Shown here: one piece after another, positions 48,647 through 62,600 of the stretch
Layout: each line of letters starts with the position of its first letter
Position numbering within the stretch: the stretch's first letter is position 1
Origin: Bugula neritina
Taxonomy: Eukaryota; Bryozoa; Gymnolaemata; Cheilostomatida; Bugulidae
Length of the DNA: 64,000 nucleotides
Reading direction: 5' to 3'
NCBI GenBank assembly: GCA_964035545.1
Contig: OZ037771.1
Location: forward strand, 558,001 to 622,000
Notes under the pieces: model-generated
Seen by the model: only the letters and a program-made list of their open reading frames with translations
What the model was told of the DNA's origin: nothing
Databases searched by the model: none
Program-made: the position numbers and the translations under genes

Positions 48647-51600
48647 TTAGGTGAGGAGAGGTCCATCAGATGCATTGAGCTGGTCGCTCATCTTATACCC
48701 GTGTGTATGCTCGTAGTCACTGTCTCCAGACTTGCAGCATCTGAAATCAAAGGAGAACCAAACTTAACAGAGCTTCTCGGAGCTTAAAGGTCAAAGGTTA
48801 AGGAAAATATTGGTTTTGTCAGCAGCTACAGCAAAAAGTGTATTTGGATAATGATTGGAGAGGTATCTAGTGGTAGCTGCTCTGTTGACAGGGAAGCTGT
48901 GCCAGCTACACTTTTATACCTACAGGCAAGTAACCAGAGCTGCCGTTACTGGGTGATGCAATGCACTTGCTACCAATGTTTCCGCTGCTGTTCCTTTACT
49001 AACAGTTGTGTTAATAACCATTATTCTAATAAGCAGTTAAGACAAACACGTGAACACGTGGCAGTCATACTTAAGTAAATTATAATTTTAATTTTTATTA
49101 TCTTTAGGGCAATTTCAAAACTGATATTAATAGCTTAGTTGTTGAGAAATTTACTTTAAAATTTTGAATTTATGTCCCTTACAATATACCTGGCAATAAA
49201 TTTAAGAGTCCTACTTTAAATAGTATAGGCTAGAAAATATCCTAGATGCAGAGAACAGGTCTGAATGGTTCAGCTAGAGTTGAATAGACTAAACGTAAAA
49301 TGTATCTGATTCTATCAAATATAAATCATCTATATGATAAACATAGACTTGCTACATAAGCCACTTACTTTAGAGCTCTGAAGACAGATTTCCTGAACTG
49401 GCTAGAGGCAGTTATATAGACTATAGGTTTGACCGCCCCTCCAACTATCACCATCACTGTGCCCAGTAGAACTATCATCTCATTGCCGTCTGCAGATGAC
49501 TGCTGGCTCGGACTCGCGTGTAGTTTATAGAAGTAGACGTATCGATATGGGATCCAGAAGACCACGGATATGACTGTCACTACGACCGTACACTTGAGGA
49601 TCTGAAATATAGAGTAGAGAATATGGAATATAGAGAGTATAGAATATGAAATATGGAGAGTATAGAATATGGAATATGGAGAGTACAAGAGGTGTGTCCT
49701 GAGACAAGTTGGTCACAGGTAAACTATTCATAATCTACTGCTGAGTATAAAGACATCATTCCTGATTCAATGAATATGATTTTAATTACAATCTGAGCAG
49801 GAAATAATACCGTTCTTCAAATAAACTAATCATGTTGATAACACACTTTCCTTAGAGCATATAAATGTCACAGGAAGATAGAACAGCTAGTCTGCTACTC
49901 CCTACTATTGCCCCTGCTACTCCCTACTATTGCCTCTGCTACTCCCTGCTATTGCCCCTGCTACTCCCTGCTATTGCCCCTGCTACTCCTTACTATTGCC
50001 TCTCCTACTCTCTACTATTGCCTTTGCTACTCCCTACTATTGCCTCTGCTACTCCCTACTATTGCCTCTCCTACTTTCTACCATTGCCCCTGCTACTCTC
50101 TACTATTGCCCCTGCTACTCCCTACTATTGCCTCTGCTACTCTCTACTATTGCCTCTGCTACTCCCTACTATTGCCTCTCCTACTCTCTACTATTGCCCC
50201 TGCTACTCTCTACTATTGCACATACTTGAGATAATGCCTACTAGAGTGTCTTCTCTGATTTTGTCTCCTGAATATCCAACATCCTGTCAATGGATGCTTA
50301 TGTAACAAAAACATCTCCAATAAATTAGTTACAGACAAACTTTAGGCTGCCCAGCATCTCAGGGGGTTAATCAGTCCACTTGGGATAGAAAAGCATTTCA
50401 ATGATTTCAGCAAATTGAAAGGAGATGCGGTGCACTTGTTGACTAGCTATTCAGTAACATGTATTCAGAGCTTATGCAATGCCTCAGCTCTACAATCAGC
50501 TCTTCAATTCACTATGTTCCCTCAACCAGGCTTCAACTAAATTCATACAAGATGTACACTTTTTACATTTATTTATATCAAGGGTTTGTTGACAACTGGA
50601 GGATTAAAGTTGGCACTGAATTGAATTTGAAATGTTGTGAACTTTGAAATATTTGAGTTTCTAAAGTCAAATTCTGAGATTGTTTGTTATCTTCTAATGA
50701 ATAGCAAAAGATCTGCACTGAAATCAAAAGCTGAAGAATTATTTTGAAAGGCACAGAAATATCAGAGCAGATGTTTCAGACATGAGCTTCTATTTTCTAG
50801 TTTTGCTATTCAGGAATTACAACACAGTGTTTAGGTAACCTATAAACATGTATTTTTTTGTTATTTATAGATTCTTGTTTATGATGCAATAAGCATATAT
50901 GCTCTGGTATGTTTCTATTGAACCTTTGGTTACACACTTTCTCCCCTAATCAAGTTGCACTGGAGTAGATCTGAGAACACAATCGCCACCAATCCAATTA
51001 ATGATGATAATTGAATTATGGGAAATGGAATATATTGACCTAGATATTAAAGTAATTGGGTTACATATTGTTTAGTAATTTACATTGGCCTGGTGTACAC
51101 CTCACATGCCAGTTCACACTACTGTATGGCAGCTGGTGCCAGGTGCTCTCAGGTTACTCTAAGTTGATAAATTTCACCCAACATTACAATAGAGAAAACA
51201 AACAAAGTGAGCCAGGCAAGCAACCTGCTGCACACTTCACCTGTAATCTGCTCAGTTTCAATAACAAAAATAAGATGAAATCACAAAGTTGGAAATGTGA
51301 ATGAATGAAGTTTCAATATAAAATGCTTTCATGTGCTTATACAGTGCTTACTGCATCATGTGCTTATACAGTGCTTACTGCTTCATGTGCTTATACAGTG
51401 CGTACTGCACCATGTGCTTATACAGTGCTTACTGCACCATGTGCTTATATAGTGCTTACTGCACCATGTGCTTATATAGTGCTTACTGCATCATGTGCTT
51501 ATATAGTGCTTACTGCGCCATGTGCTTATACAGTGCTTACTGCACCATGTGCTTATATAGTGCTTACTGCGCCATGTGCTTATACAGTGCTTACTGCACC

Positions 51601-54438
51601 ATGTGCTTATACAGTGCTACAGTGCTTACTGCTTCATGTGCTTATATTAAGTAAGGTAGGTGCTAGTCAACTGCAAGGGGGGGGGGGACAATCTATTAAT
51701 GTTTTAAGATACATATAATCAATAAGGCCTTTGTTATGCACAAAAGATTTGCTAAAGATTGTTAAGTCAATATTTGCGAGGTGATGCTAAAACTATGCTC
51801 TTGATTATAAGATCTAATGTGCCTTATGTTATATAATATCTAATGTGCCTTATGTTATAATAATCTTATATTTGAACTTTTCACATCCCCCAGTTTATTG
51901 TAACAAAGAGCAGTCAACGGGCAGCTTTAGGTCATTGCAGAAGAGAAAAACATGACATTAAGATTCAACAAGTGTGGCAGCATGCATATCGCTGCCGGTG
52001 TGCTGAACTGGCAGCTTGGCATGTCTTTGTAAACAGACTGGAATTCCTTTGTTTCCATATAATTATTTTAGATGACATTTGTACATTTTCATGAAACAAC
52101 TAGTTGAAGAATTTACTTGAAGAAAAATGTATTTTGCTCATCCAAAAATAAAGTCTGTAAAAGTATACCCAGTCCAACCAGCATCTTACATAACAATAAG
52201 TTTGAAATCTTTTATATTTTAGAAAATCTCAATAATTTTTTAAAGTATTTAGACTAAGCTATTTACCACAGGATTAGTACACATGTTATGATTAGTAGAA
52301 TATGGCATAGTATGATATAAACATAATATTATAATATAGTGTAATATGCCTTAATATAATAATATTATGGTACATATAAAATGATGTAATAGAATACAAC
52401 ATAATATAATATAACATAATACAATATAATATAATATAACATAATACAATACAATATAATATAATATAACATAATACAATATAATATAACATAATACAAT
52501 ATAATATAATATAATGCACTTACATGATTCTTAAAATCATCTTTTACGAAATATTCTTCCAGATCAATTCTCCTGGCTTTGCATACTGTACAGATTAGGA
52601 AGGCAGCGCTGACTACAGTGGTGATGCCGTAGAACACACCACCCATCACTGTGAAGTATAACTTCTCTACATCTGGAGGCATGAATAAGTGGCAGGCACC
52701 AGTTGTATAAGCATTGCCATCTACACTGGGGTACTTCAGTGTTACTTCCTTCGTCATGGCTAACAGGGGTGCCAGGATACCTGAAGAATAGACTGAGAGC
52801 TATAGACTGAGAGCTATACACTGAGAGGTATAGACTGAGAGTATAGACTGAGAGTATAGACTGAGAGATATAGACTGAGAGTATAGACTGAGAGATATAG
52901 ACTGAGAGTATAGACTGAGAGAATAGACTGAGAGTATAGACTGAGAGATATAGACTGAGAGTATAGACTGAGAGAATAGACTGAGAGTATAGACTGAGAG
53001 ATGTAAACTGAAGGTATACACTGAGCATTAGATATGACTTCACTTTCAGCTTTGAATGTACGAACCAGAACCAGGAAAACAAGTTGGAAAATATATCGGC
53101 CATCAATAAAAGAAAGTTATATTAAGTTGAATATATTAGCTGTCAGATTGAGCTGAACATACAAGACACTGGGTAGGTTTTCATATGGACACAACAGCCC
53201 CAGGTGATAATGCCTGCTGACGTAACCACGTAGAGGCAGCATTTCAGAGCTGCTTCAGAGCAGTAACTGAGTCTCAATAGAAGCGTATAGAAAGGTTGCC
53301 TAGCTGTTTATGCACATGCAAGCTAATCAATGCAATGGCTTTCAAAGCGAATTACATGCGCACCAGTAGCCCTGTGTATACATTCATCAGCTAGTATTGA
53401 TTGAGTATTTATAGCACTACCTCTGTACAACGGGTCAGCATTACAATGTACACTTGACTGTGTCAGCCAGCTGATAGCACTACTTATTGGCTATTACCAG
53501 CAAGCTCATCCATTATATTTCACCATCAAATTTTTCACCCGCATATTGAAATTATTTCAAGCATTATCTATGTCTACACTCTGATTTGATTGGCACTTGA
53601 TGGGCAAACAATAAGACTATTGTCAGCCAACAAGAAATTGATGAGTAATTTATTTCTATTCAATGCTGAACCGAGAGAATAAAGAGACATCCAGCCCACA
53701 TCTTCCCTTATTGCCAACTCAGTCTTGCCAATGCAGGTACTGCAAGGTGCCAATTCCATACTCCACAGAGAGTGGAACTGACCCCAACATATTTAAGCTA
53801 ACTCTCACCAGCTAGGTAAAAGCTATTCCAATAAACCATCACCTATGCAATACAATATGGTATAGTATATACTATTAGTATATACATGTTGAGATACCCA
53901 ACAAGCGGCCTAAGTTAGCCAAAAAAGAGAGAATACACGCACCTGCGTTGACCACCCAGGTTATAGCTATTATCCCAGACATCTTGCGAGAGGTGATCCA
54001 CAATGCACTGTGAGGCCGACACACTGCATAGAATCTTTCCCAGCAGCAGACGACCAATAAACAGGAAGTCACGTGTGTAGGCAGAAACTGTAGGAAAACT
54101 AGCAGCGTGCATCCTTTGCTGCCGAATGTCCAGTAATGTTGATCGGTTTGATGCAGTCTGTAGGCAACTTCTGGAAGACTGAAAGCTACTAGTAGTATAA
54201 TGTCTGCGAAGGCAATGGCAAAGAGCAGCTGGAATATTGGAGCTTTTAATCTCGGACTATTTCGTGTTGCTACGATCAGAAGGATGTTTGCAATTAATCC
54301 AGCTACTAGTAACACCATAGCTAATGGAAACCCCACATAGCTGTACACTTGGTCACTCACTGTGGCCTGTGTTCTGTTAACGTAAAGAATAGTGTTATTT
54401 ATCAGAGTGTATGCTGTTCCCATATCTAGGTACTCCAT
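48647..54438 (-). CDS. Class A (rhodopsin-like) orphan receptor
   Basis: Seven-helix receptor. Four exons, 5' to 3' on the minus strand: 54438-53943, 52780-52524, 49601-49369, 48740-48647; phases close to 359 aa. The ATG sits in a good context (CACCATGG). The N-terminus carries NNT and NRT glycosylation sites. TM1 has GLIANILLI; TM2 AIAFADIILLVAF with the conserved Asp. The Cys before TM3 is in SKGCTLL. The DRY position is ERF (CCWERFYAVCRP). TM4 spans the exon 1-2 junction, ITWVVNAGILAPLL. Loop 2 Cys is in TTGACHLF. TM6 is VISVVFWIPYRYVYFY. The TM7 NPxxY is replaced by KPIVY. Exon 4 begins with KCCKSG, probably lipidated, after a strong donor GTAAGT that hides this exon if one reads straight to the stop. 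The ligand is unknown; the features suit a peptide or small-molecule receptor. Confidence 0.85.
49605..49690 (+). repeat. Short array at a receptor 2 acceptor
   Basis: Copies of GAGTATAGAATATGGAATAT directly upstream (gene sense) of the exon 3 acceptor at 49602. Confidence 0.85.
49888..50222 (+). repeat. 22-bp minisatellite in receptor 2 intron 3
   Basis: About 15 copies of CTACTCCCTACTATTGCCYC with short variants, pyrimidine-rich on the + strand. Confidence 0.93.
50223..51325. other. Middle of receptor 2 intron 3
   Basis: About 1.1 kb without array, exon or recognisable element. Confidence 0.4.
51327..51652 (+). repeat. 27-bp minisatellite in receptor 2 intron 3
   Basis: Twelve copies containing GTGCTTATACAGTGCTTACT and GCACCAT; the unit is a multiple of three and gives open frames without coding support. 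A run of ten Gs follows at about 51677-51687. Confidence 0.93.
52378..52514 (-). repeat. AT microsatellite at the receptor 2 exon 2 donor
   Basis: Copies of ATAATATAACATAATACAAT, starting about ten bases inside the intron after the exon 2 donor at 52523. Confidence 0.9.
52793..53012 (-). repeat. Array at the receptor 2 exon 2 acceptor
   Basis: Copies of GACTGAGAGTATAGACTGAG beginning about 12 bases upstream of the exon 2 acceptor at 52781. Confidence 0.92.
53013..53942 (-). other. Rest of receptor 2 intron 1
   Basis: About 930 bases with no array and no coding signal. Confidence 0.4.
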
Positions 54439-56661
54439 GGTGACTTTAGTAGTTCTAGCGAGGGCACCACTGCTTCACTCCTCAACCTAGCTGCCAGTGA
54501 GCTAAAACCCTTCCTCTCTCATTATTTGAACTATATAGTATGAATGGAGACCAGCTGATGTGTGTAAACCCTGGATTTTCTTTAGCCCGTGGGGCAAGCA
54601 ATGTTTGAAAAAGCCAGGGTGAACCAAGTCTACCCCGTTCTACAGTGCAGTATCTTATATAATGCCTAGTGCTTATCAATCTTTTGGTATTGACCAGTTT
54701 GACACTAGGAACCGCCCACATGATTGATTGACAGGTGCAAGGTAGTGGCCACAACTCCAACTGTTTTTGAATATTTGTAATTTAACATCCCTAAAAATAA
54801 TAATAGAATTATAAGCATCTATATAATATGTATGTAGGCACTAAATATTGTGTGTTAATTAGATGACAGTACTCTTTTTATTGTAATATAGCTTACATTG
54901 ATTGTAACTTTCATTATTGTTATTGTGAAATAATGAAAAAATGATGAAGTAATTATAATATATGAATATGTTTTATTATAGAAAGTGTGTCTAATCTACC
55001 ATGTAGTATATGTGACGTATACATATAATGTATATAATTATATTTATTTTTACGTCACTAATTTATACATGGTATTGGCATGTTTAGATGTTTTTTTATA
55101 TCAAATATATTTAAAATTTGTACAAATGTGAGTGTAAAACATACAATATTATACATTTATGATATCAATATGTCAATATATACTGCAACTTCACGCAAAG
55201 CTCATGCATGCATTTGACCTCTTTTGTAACCAATCTAGAAAACACAGTCTGTCATTGTACTCTCAAAGGAATATTCAGCCAATATACTGTAGCTACCATA
55301 TTGCACCCCATACTGTCAAACCAGGCTAATTTAGTGATTATGTGTGCAATTTTTTCTAATAATTTTATGATCAGCTGTAAATAACAAAAAATTCTGTACA
55401 TTAATAAGAAACATGGAGTTTCCTCCTCAATCGAGTGCGAGGATAACCAAAGAGTGTCAACAAGGACGTTTGCCTTGTCTACCCACCTCAAAGCAATTTG
55501 CACAAAAAGAAACAAAGTTCAAGGATGTTTTAAAAATTTATCTCAAACAACATAGGGTACCGTTTTTAATGGTAGATAGTCACCAAGTCAACTTTTCATT
55601 TCACTTTGTTGTATTTTATAACTTTTGTGTTGATTTTCAACATGTGATATCTAGAATAACTGGAAGTTATAATTAAAATGAGGTATAGTCATAATCACAT
55701 AATCATAATAAGTTTATAATCAATCTGAATGTTAAGTTGAACTTCAATTTCATGTATAATAATAAATAATAAATAATACTTAATAATAATGTCAATGATG
55801 ATCATAATTATAATATTAATCATAATGCATTTTAGTTTTACTATTTATTAATTTACTTTTATTTATTACTATAAGTGTAAGTATAACTATTACTATTAGT
55901 ATTAGTATTAGTATTAAACTTAGTATTAAATTTAATTAGTATTGATGTTATAATTTTATTCATTTTGATAATTAATTAAAGGATCAAATCTATTGACAGG
56001 GACAGTAATAACTAATAACTAATATTAATAGTAATAGTAATACTAATTAATTTTAATAGTAATACTAATATTGATAAACTAATAGTAATAGTAATAGCAT
56101 TATTTCTATTACTATTACTGTATTACTATTAGTATTAGTAGTACTACTATTTTCAGTACAAGGTCAAGTAGTAATACTTATACTAATACTATTAGTATTA
56201 GTATTAGTTATGGTAATACTATAAGATTAGGTTTATGACTATATCTATAAGTATAATATTAATTGTAATCATAATGGTGATGATGTCTCATAATGATAGT
56301 GGATAATAAGAATGTTAATTATGACATATATTAAAGATAATTAAAATTATTTAGCTCAGGTTTAAGTGTGCTACAAAACTTTGATGTTGATAACTTAATC
56401 ACTAATCAGTAAATGTAATCGCCATGAATTACTGACTCTGTTGGATTTGGTATAGCTCACACTGAAGCGGTTGCTGTTGCATGTTAATTATTAAAAATAT
56501 ACATACTTTTAATTATTATTTTATATTTATATTCATAAGATAAATCTAATGCTGCATAATTACGTTTATAGGAATGCATATGGTTGATCATTTAATAAGT
56601 TATATTTTAGAACTCTAATTAAAGATTGAATTTTGCTGAGCCTAGAGAGTTACCTCAATCT
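54439..56661. other. Divergent spacer between receptor 2 and KCTD3
   Basis: About 2.2 kb. Bases 55680-56260 are cryptically simple (AATAGTAATAGTAATAC words). An ATG-initiated 87-codon frame at 55413-55676 has no visible homology. The promoters of both genes must lie here. Confidence 0.5.
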
Positions 56662-59600
56662 ATGGATGATCAAGAGATACTCAATTTGAATGTTGGAGGA
56701 ACGAGGTAGATGTAATACACAAGCGCTTGTAGATAATATGTAGTGCAGATAAGGCTTGTGTGCTTTTTATGTGAGATTTGTAGAACTTTGCAATGCAATT
56801 AATGCATAGAACTTGTTTTATGCTCTCTTTTAGATTGAAATAGTAAATATATGTGCATCTCTGGTGTTGGTGTAAGTGTAAGTGTAAGTTGACACAATGC
56901 TTCATCATAAATTGTCTGCATAATGTTTTTTTTATTTTTTACTTTAGTTATTGCAATTACTTTGCTGCTTAAAAGACTGTGAATTTTTGTAGATTCTCGA
57001 CGTCAAAACATACGTTGACTTCTGTACCCGACTCTTTCTTTTCGTGTTTAATTAGTGGGCGGATTCCTTCTATCAAAGACGATACTGGAGCAGTAAGTAA
57101 CTCTAGCTATACTCTAGCTGTACTCTAGCTGTACTCTAGCATACTCTAGCTATGCTCTAGCTGTACTCTAGCATACTTTAGCTATACTCTAGCTGTACTC
57201 TAGCATACTCTAGTATACTCTAGCTGTACTCTAGCATACTCTAGCTATACTCTAGCTATAGTGCTATACCCATTACTTATGTTTTCTAAAAGCAGACCAT
57301 GTTGTTGTAGATATTCATTGACAGAGACCCCAGTTTGTTCTCCTGTATTCTTAACTACCTTCGGACTAAAGACATTGACGTCAAGTAAGTACCAACACCT
57401 AAAGTAAGTACCAACACCTAAAGTAAGTACGGCACTCAAATTTTGTGACTTATAGAGCATGTGGGGTAGAGTTACTACAGTATAGATGAATATTAAGAGT
57501 TGATGAGTTTTGACTATCACAGGAATCATGGCGTAGTCACACTGAGGAAAGAGGCCGAGTACTACGGTATCACTCCACTAGTCAACCAACTCACTCTCTG
57601 CAGTGAACTAACAGCAGCTTCCTGCGGGGGAGTTCTCTTTCACGGCTTCATACCTCCTCCCGACCTCTCTCCACTAGATGTCACCCACTCAGAGCCGTTC
57701 CGATGTCGACAGGAAGTGCCCGGTGGTAGTGGAGAAACATTTCACTCGAGTAAGCAGTGTGTGACTCATCACTGACTGTGAATCTGCATGTGTTAATTTA
57801 AGTTATATTCACCCAGTTGTCATTTGAAGAGTGTGCTCCTATATTTCAGTCTGAATTCGTTCTGTTTTCAGTACCAGTTGCACAGAAATTGAAATCAGCC
57901 AATCAAGTCACACTAATTAAGGGCCACCATAATTGGATAGCTGCTGCTTATAATCACAACATATGCATTTATAAGTAAGTATATATGTCAGTGTAAGTAC
58001 TAATATATATATAAGTATATCTGTAAGTGTATATGTTAGTGTAAGTACTAATATATATGTAAGTATATATGTAAGTGTATATGTCAGTGTAAGTACTAAT
58101 ATATATGTAAGTATATCTGTAAGTATATATGTCAGTGTATATGTCAGTGTAAGTACTAATATATACGTAAGTCTATCTGTAAGTATATAGGTCAGTGTAA
58201 GTACTAATATATATGTAAGTATATCTGTAAGTATATATGTCAGTGTAAGTACTAATATACAAAGAGTGAGTGTATATAAACAAGTCATTTTCATAATTAT
58301 TGCTAGAATTAAAGAGAGAAGCCTGTGGCACTGCATCTGGACCAGTCCCTACATGGAGCAGCCTATTGAGAGAATAGCCATTAATGCTAAGGCCCAGTCG
58401 GGGGCGTCACAAGAGAGCACTCACAGGCTAGTCGCTGCTTCATATGGCAGCTCTGTGAGAATGTGGCAAGTCACTAGTGCTGGGGAGGCTACAGACATCG
58501 GTAATATGTCGTATATACCTGTAATATATCATATATATGCCGGTAATATATCATATATATACTGGTAATATGTCATATATATATGCTGGTAATATATCAT
58601 ATATATACCTGTAATATATCATGTATACCCTTAATACATCATATATACTGGTAATATACCATATATATCTGTAATATATCATATATATATACCTGTAATA
58701 TATCATATGTACTGGTAATATCTATTGTCGTCACATATATATTACTATCACATATATTATTGCAATATAATACTACGTAATAATATAATCTATTCTTCTA
58801 TAGGACTGGGACCAGGTAAGCCAACACTCAATGATTTCTGCTCTCATAAAATTAAAATAGTTTTCCAATCTCCAGATACGATAATAAATGCACCTCTTTC
58901 CTGTGTCGCTAGTTGAGAAAATAGTTTCACTACTTCCTGTAGTAGTGTTACTATGTAATAGTGTTTCTACTTACTGTACACAGTGTTACTATATAATAGC
59001 GTTTCTACTTACTGTACACAGTGTTACTATGTAATAACAGTTGTATTTATGCAACAATGTGAATAATGATGATACTTTTGGCCACAATATACAGTATTAT
59101 AATATACTCTAGTACTGTAGTGTTACTGCAATACTGCGGTGTTGTCGTGTTCTGGCCTAACCTAGTGTAGAAATAGTCTAGGCAGGTCTTAGCAGGTCTG
59201 TAGGGCCTCTATTTCTTCTGGTAGTGTGACTCATCAGTGCATACATTGCATTGTGGGATAGTGTGATAGAACTATCTCAGGAGTTGCCCCTCCTGACATA
59301 CTTGTTATTTATGGCTGCATAAGTTGGTGCAGCTTTTGGCCACCTTTGGTAATCTAAAAGATTAAATTTTATTCTATATTTTCAAACAGCTCTGTTAAAA
59401 CTAAATTTTCCACCATCCCCAAAAAAGTTTTAATAATAAGAGTAAAAGTAGCCCAAGTTCATATTCATCTTTTCCAATTATCCCCCCTCATTTCCTATAT
59501 TTGATGATTTGCCCATTTTCAAGCTCGCTGGAACCCTGTTGTGATTTTTCTGCCTGCTTAATTTTGAATTTTTTGTTATGAAATTTGTTTAGTTTAAAAA

Positions 59601-62600
59601 AATGTTTTATAACTTCGGAGAGAATCTGTAAATGTTTTCTCTAAGAAAGTTAGGCTATGCAAGTTCAAACGGATTTTCAGTAACTTTGAGCTAACATTCA
59701 TTACGTAACGGAGTTGTGATTAAATTGACACACTTCCACGTTCACCAGACATAAACTATTGTCATCATCACACAACGCTGACTCTGGTTTGATTCACGCA
59801 ATTAACTGACTAACAACTATAACTCAGTGCGAGTGTATCACCTCACTCCCTCTGACAGTCTGTCTAACCAGTGTAACTCTTAGTATATAGAATACTTGTG
59901 TGCTCTTAGTATATAATACTTGTCTGCTCTTGACACAAGTGGAGGACAACTCTTTACTTGTCTCAAAATAATGCCGCTGTTGTTGAATGATGGTATAAAA
60001 TTATGCTCTATTTGTTTTTGATGTTAATTAAATCATTTATCGAAATTTTTTTAATTATGCTATTTGATTTTTATATAATCAGTGTGCTACACTATATATT
60101 CAATATAATACAATAAAACAATGTTTAATTATATTACATATCCAGTATGATAGAAAATCTATGTTTAACTATAGTATCTTAATAGAATATTTTCTCTTGT
60201 GATTTTCCAGGAACGTTCAATCTTACTGTATGTGTGGATGAGCTAATATTTATTGGTCAACAGTTGGTAGCCTTAGGAAAGTCAGGGAAGTTGGGGGTGT
60301 GGCACTCCATGTCCCAACACTGGCAGGTGAGTTCATCAACACTATGCTCTCTCATGTCTACACACACTGCTGCTATTTCAACATCCCTGAACCACCAGGG
60401 AGCACCTGCACACCACACTCTTGGCACCACTTCTTAGCCAAGTGTAAACTATTAGCATAGTTGGCCCACTCTCAGCATTCACAGCCCATATGCCTATTAT
60501 CTGTTATGTTACAAATTTAGTTATTGTCTTCTACTCTCTGTATCAAATGAAGCTAGCATGAAACTAGCGTAAATTTCGTTATATCTGGAACGACATGTTT
60601 CTATATTGAGGTGGGATTGCAGATTTCAATGTCGGCGACACCCTTGTTAGTTTCTAATTTGATTGCTGATTTCTAGTTGCTGATTGCTAGTTGTGGGTTG
60701 CTGTATTTTTGGACGTCTTTCAAATTTAAAGTTGTGTTTAACAATGTTGGTTTTGGCCCTCAGTCAGTTTGTAAACTGATAGATTATCCCACAACAGTTT
60801 GAGCTCCTTAGGTTAGCACATCCGTGTTCGTCTCTGCATCATCTACTCTGTCGCTATCCGCATCTCGTCTGCTAGGTTTCCCGTCATCTTCTTACTCAAT
60901 GACAGTAACATGATAACTTGAGTATAGTAAAAGAAAATAGCCATGTTTTGGTTGTGGACGATGAACCAGGACCTGCGCTGTGTTTAGCTCCGGTCACAAT
61001 CTCAAGGTCATTCCAGTGTCCGGGTCGTACCGTTTATTCTTAACCTTCTTGTATTGAGTTATGCTTTATATCCTCTTCATCTCATGTTTTAGTTGAGGCT
61101 TTTTAGTGATGCTTGCCTGCGTAGACTACTAATCAGTTGCTGGGGTTTGTTGTGTTCACTTTCCAGTCTGTTTTTATTCTGAGGAAAACACAAATCCTGT
61201 TGCATGTAACCATAATTCATACTAGCATTTTGACATTAAAGTTTACCGAGTACAACTATACTATAGGAACTTTGAGTGTGAGTTACATTGTAAGTTAGTA
61301 CTACTGCTACTAAACACTATAACTGTGAGTACTACTGTTACTGAGTACTATAACTATGAGTACCACTATTACTGACTACTATTACAGTTGGTTCTACTCT
61401 CTCTAGGTTCAAGATGTCACTCCAATCACCAGTCACGACGTTGCCGGAACCAATTTGCTCCTTGGCTGTAGAAACGGCTCCATATATTACACAGACATGC
61501 AGAAGTTCCCTTTGAGAATGAAAGATAATGATTTGTTAATATCTGAGCTGTTCCATGATGTAAACCAGCACGCCATTACAGCTCTTAGTGTTTACGTCTC
61601 ACCTACGACTAGTAAGACTTTATAAATATATAGATATATTATATAATATCATGTAGTAGTCACTATTGTATAATACCATGTAGTAGTCACTATTATATAA
61701 TACCATGTAGTAGTCACTATTATATAATACCATGTAGTAGTCACTATTATATAATATCATGTAGTAGTAACTATTGTATAATATCATGTAGTAGTCACTA
61801 TTATATAATATCATGTAGTAGTCACTATTATATAATACCATGTAGTAGTCACTATTATATAATACCATGTAGTAGTCACTATTATATAATATCATGTAGT
61901 AGTCACTATTATATAATACCATGTAGTAGTAACTATTATATAATATCATGTAGTAGTCACTATTATATAATACCATGTAGTAGTAACTATTATATAATAC
62001 CATGTAGTAGTCACTATTATATAATATCATGTAGTAGTCACTATTATATAATACCATGTAGTAGTCACTATTATATAATATCATGTAGTAGTCACTATTA
62101 TATAATATCATGTAGTAGTCACCATTGTATAATATCATGTAGTAGTCACTATTATATAATATCATGTAGTAGTCACTATTATATAATATCATGTAGTAGT
62201 CACTATTGTATAATACCATGTAGTAGTCACTATTATATAATATCATGTAGTAGTCACTATTATATAATACCATGTAGTAGTCACTATTGTATAATACCAT
62301 GTAGTAGTCACTATTATATAATACCATGTAGTAGTCACTATTATATAATACCATGTAGTAGTCACTATTATATAATACCATGTAGTAGTCACTATTATAT
62401 AATACCATGTAGTAGTCACTATTATATAATATCATGTAGTAGTCACTATTATATAATACCATGTAGTAGTCACTATTATATAATATCATGTAGTAGTCAC
62501 TATTACATAATATTCAGGTATAAGTGGTAATAAGGTAGAGCTGGCCTATGGTACAGAACATGGCACAGTAAACATCATTATCCAGCACCCAGAGACGGTG

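Noticed and set aside
55413-55676. 87-codon ATG frame upstream of KCTD3
   Set aside because: Genuine ATG but no recognisable domain, no splice partner and AT-rich surroundings; cannot be told from chance.
61620-62489. 289-aa minus-strand frame of YYMVLYNSD repeats
   Set aside because: 27-bp intronic array in KCTD3; no coding evidence outside the repeat.
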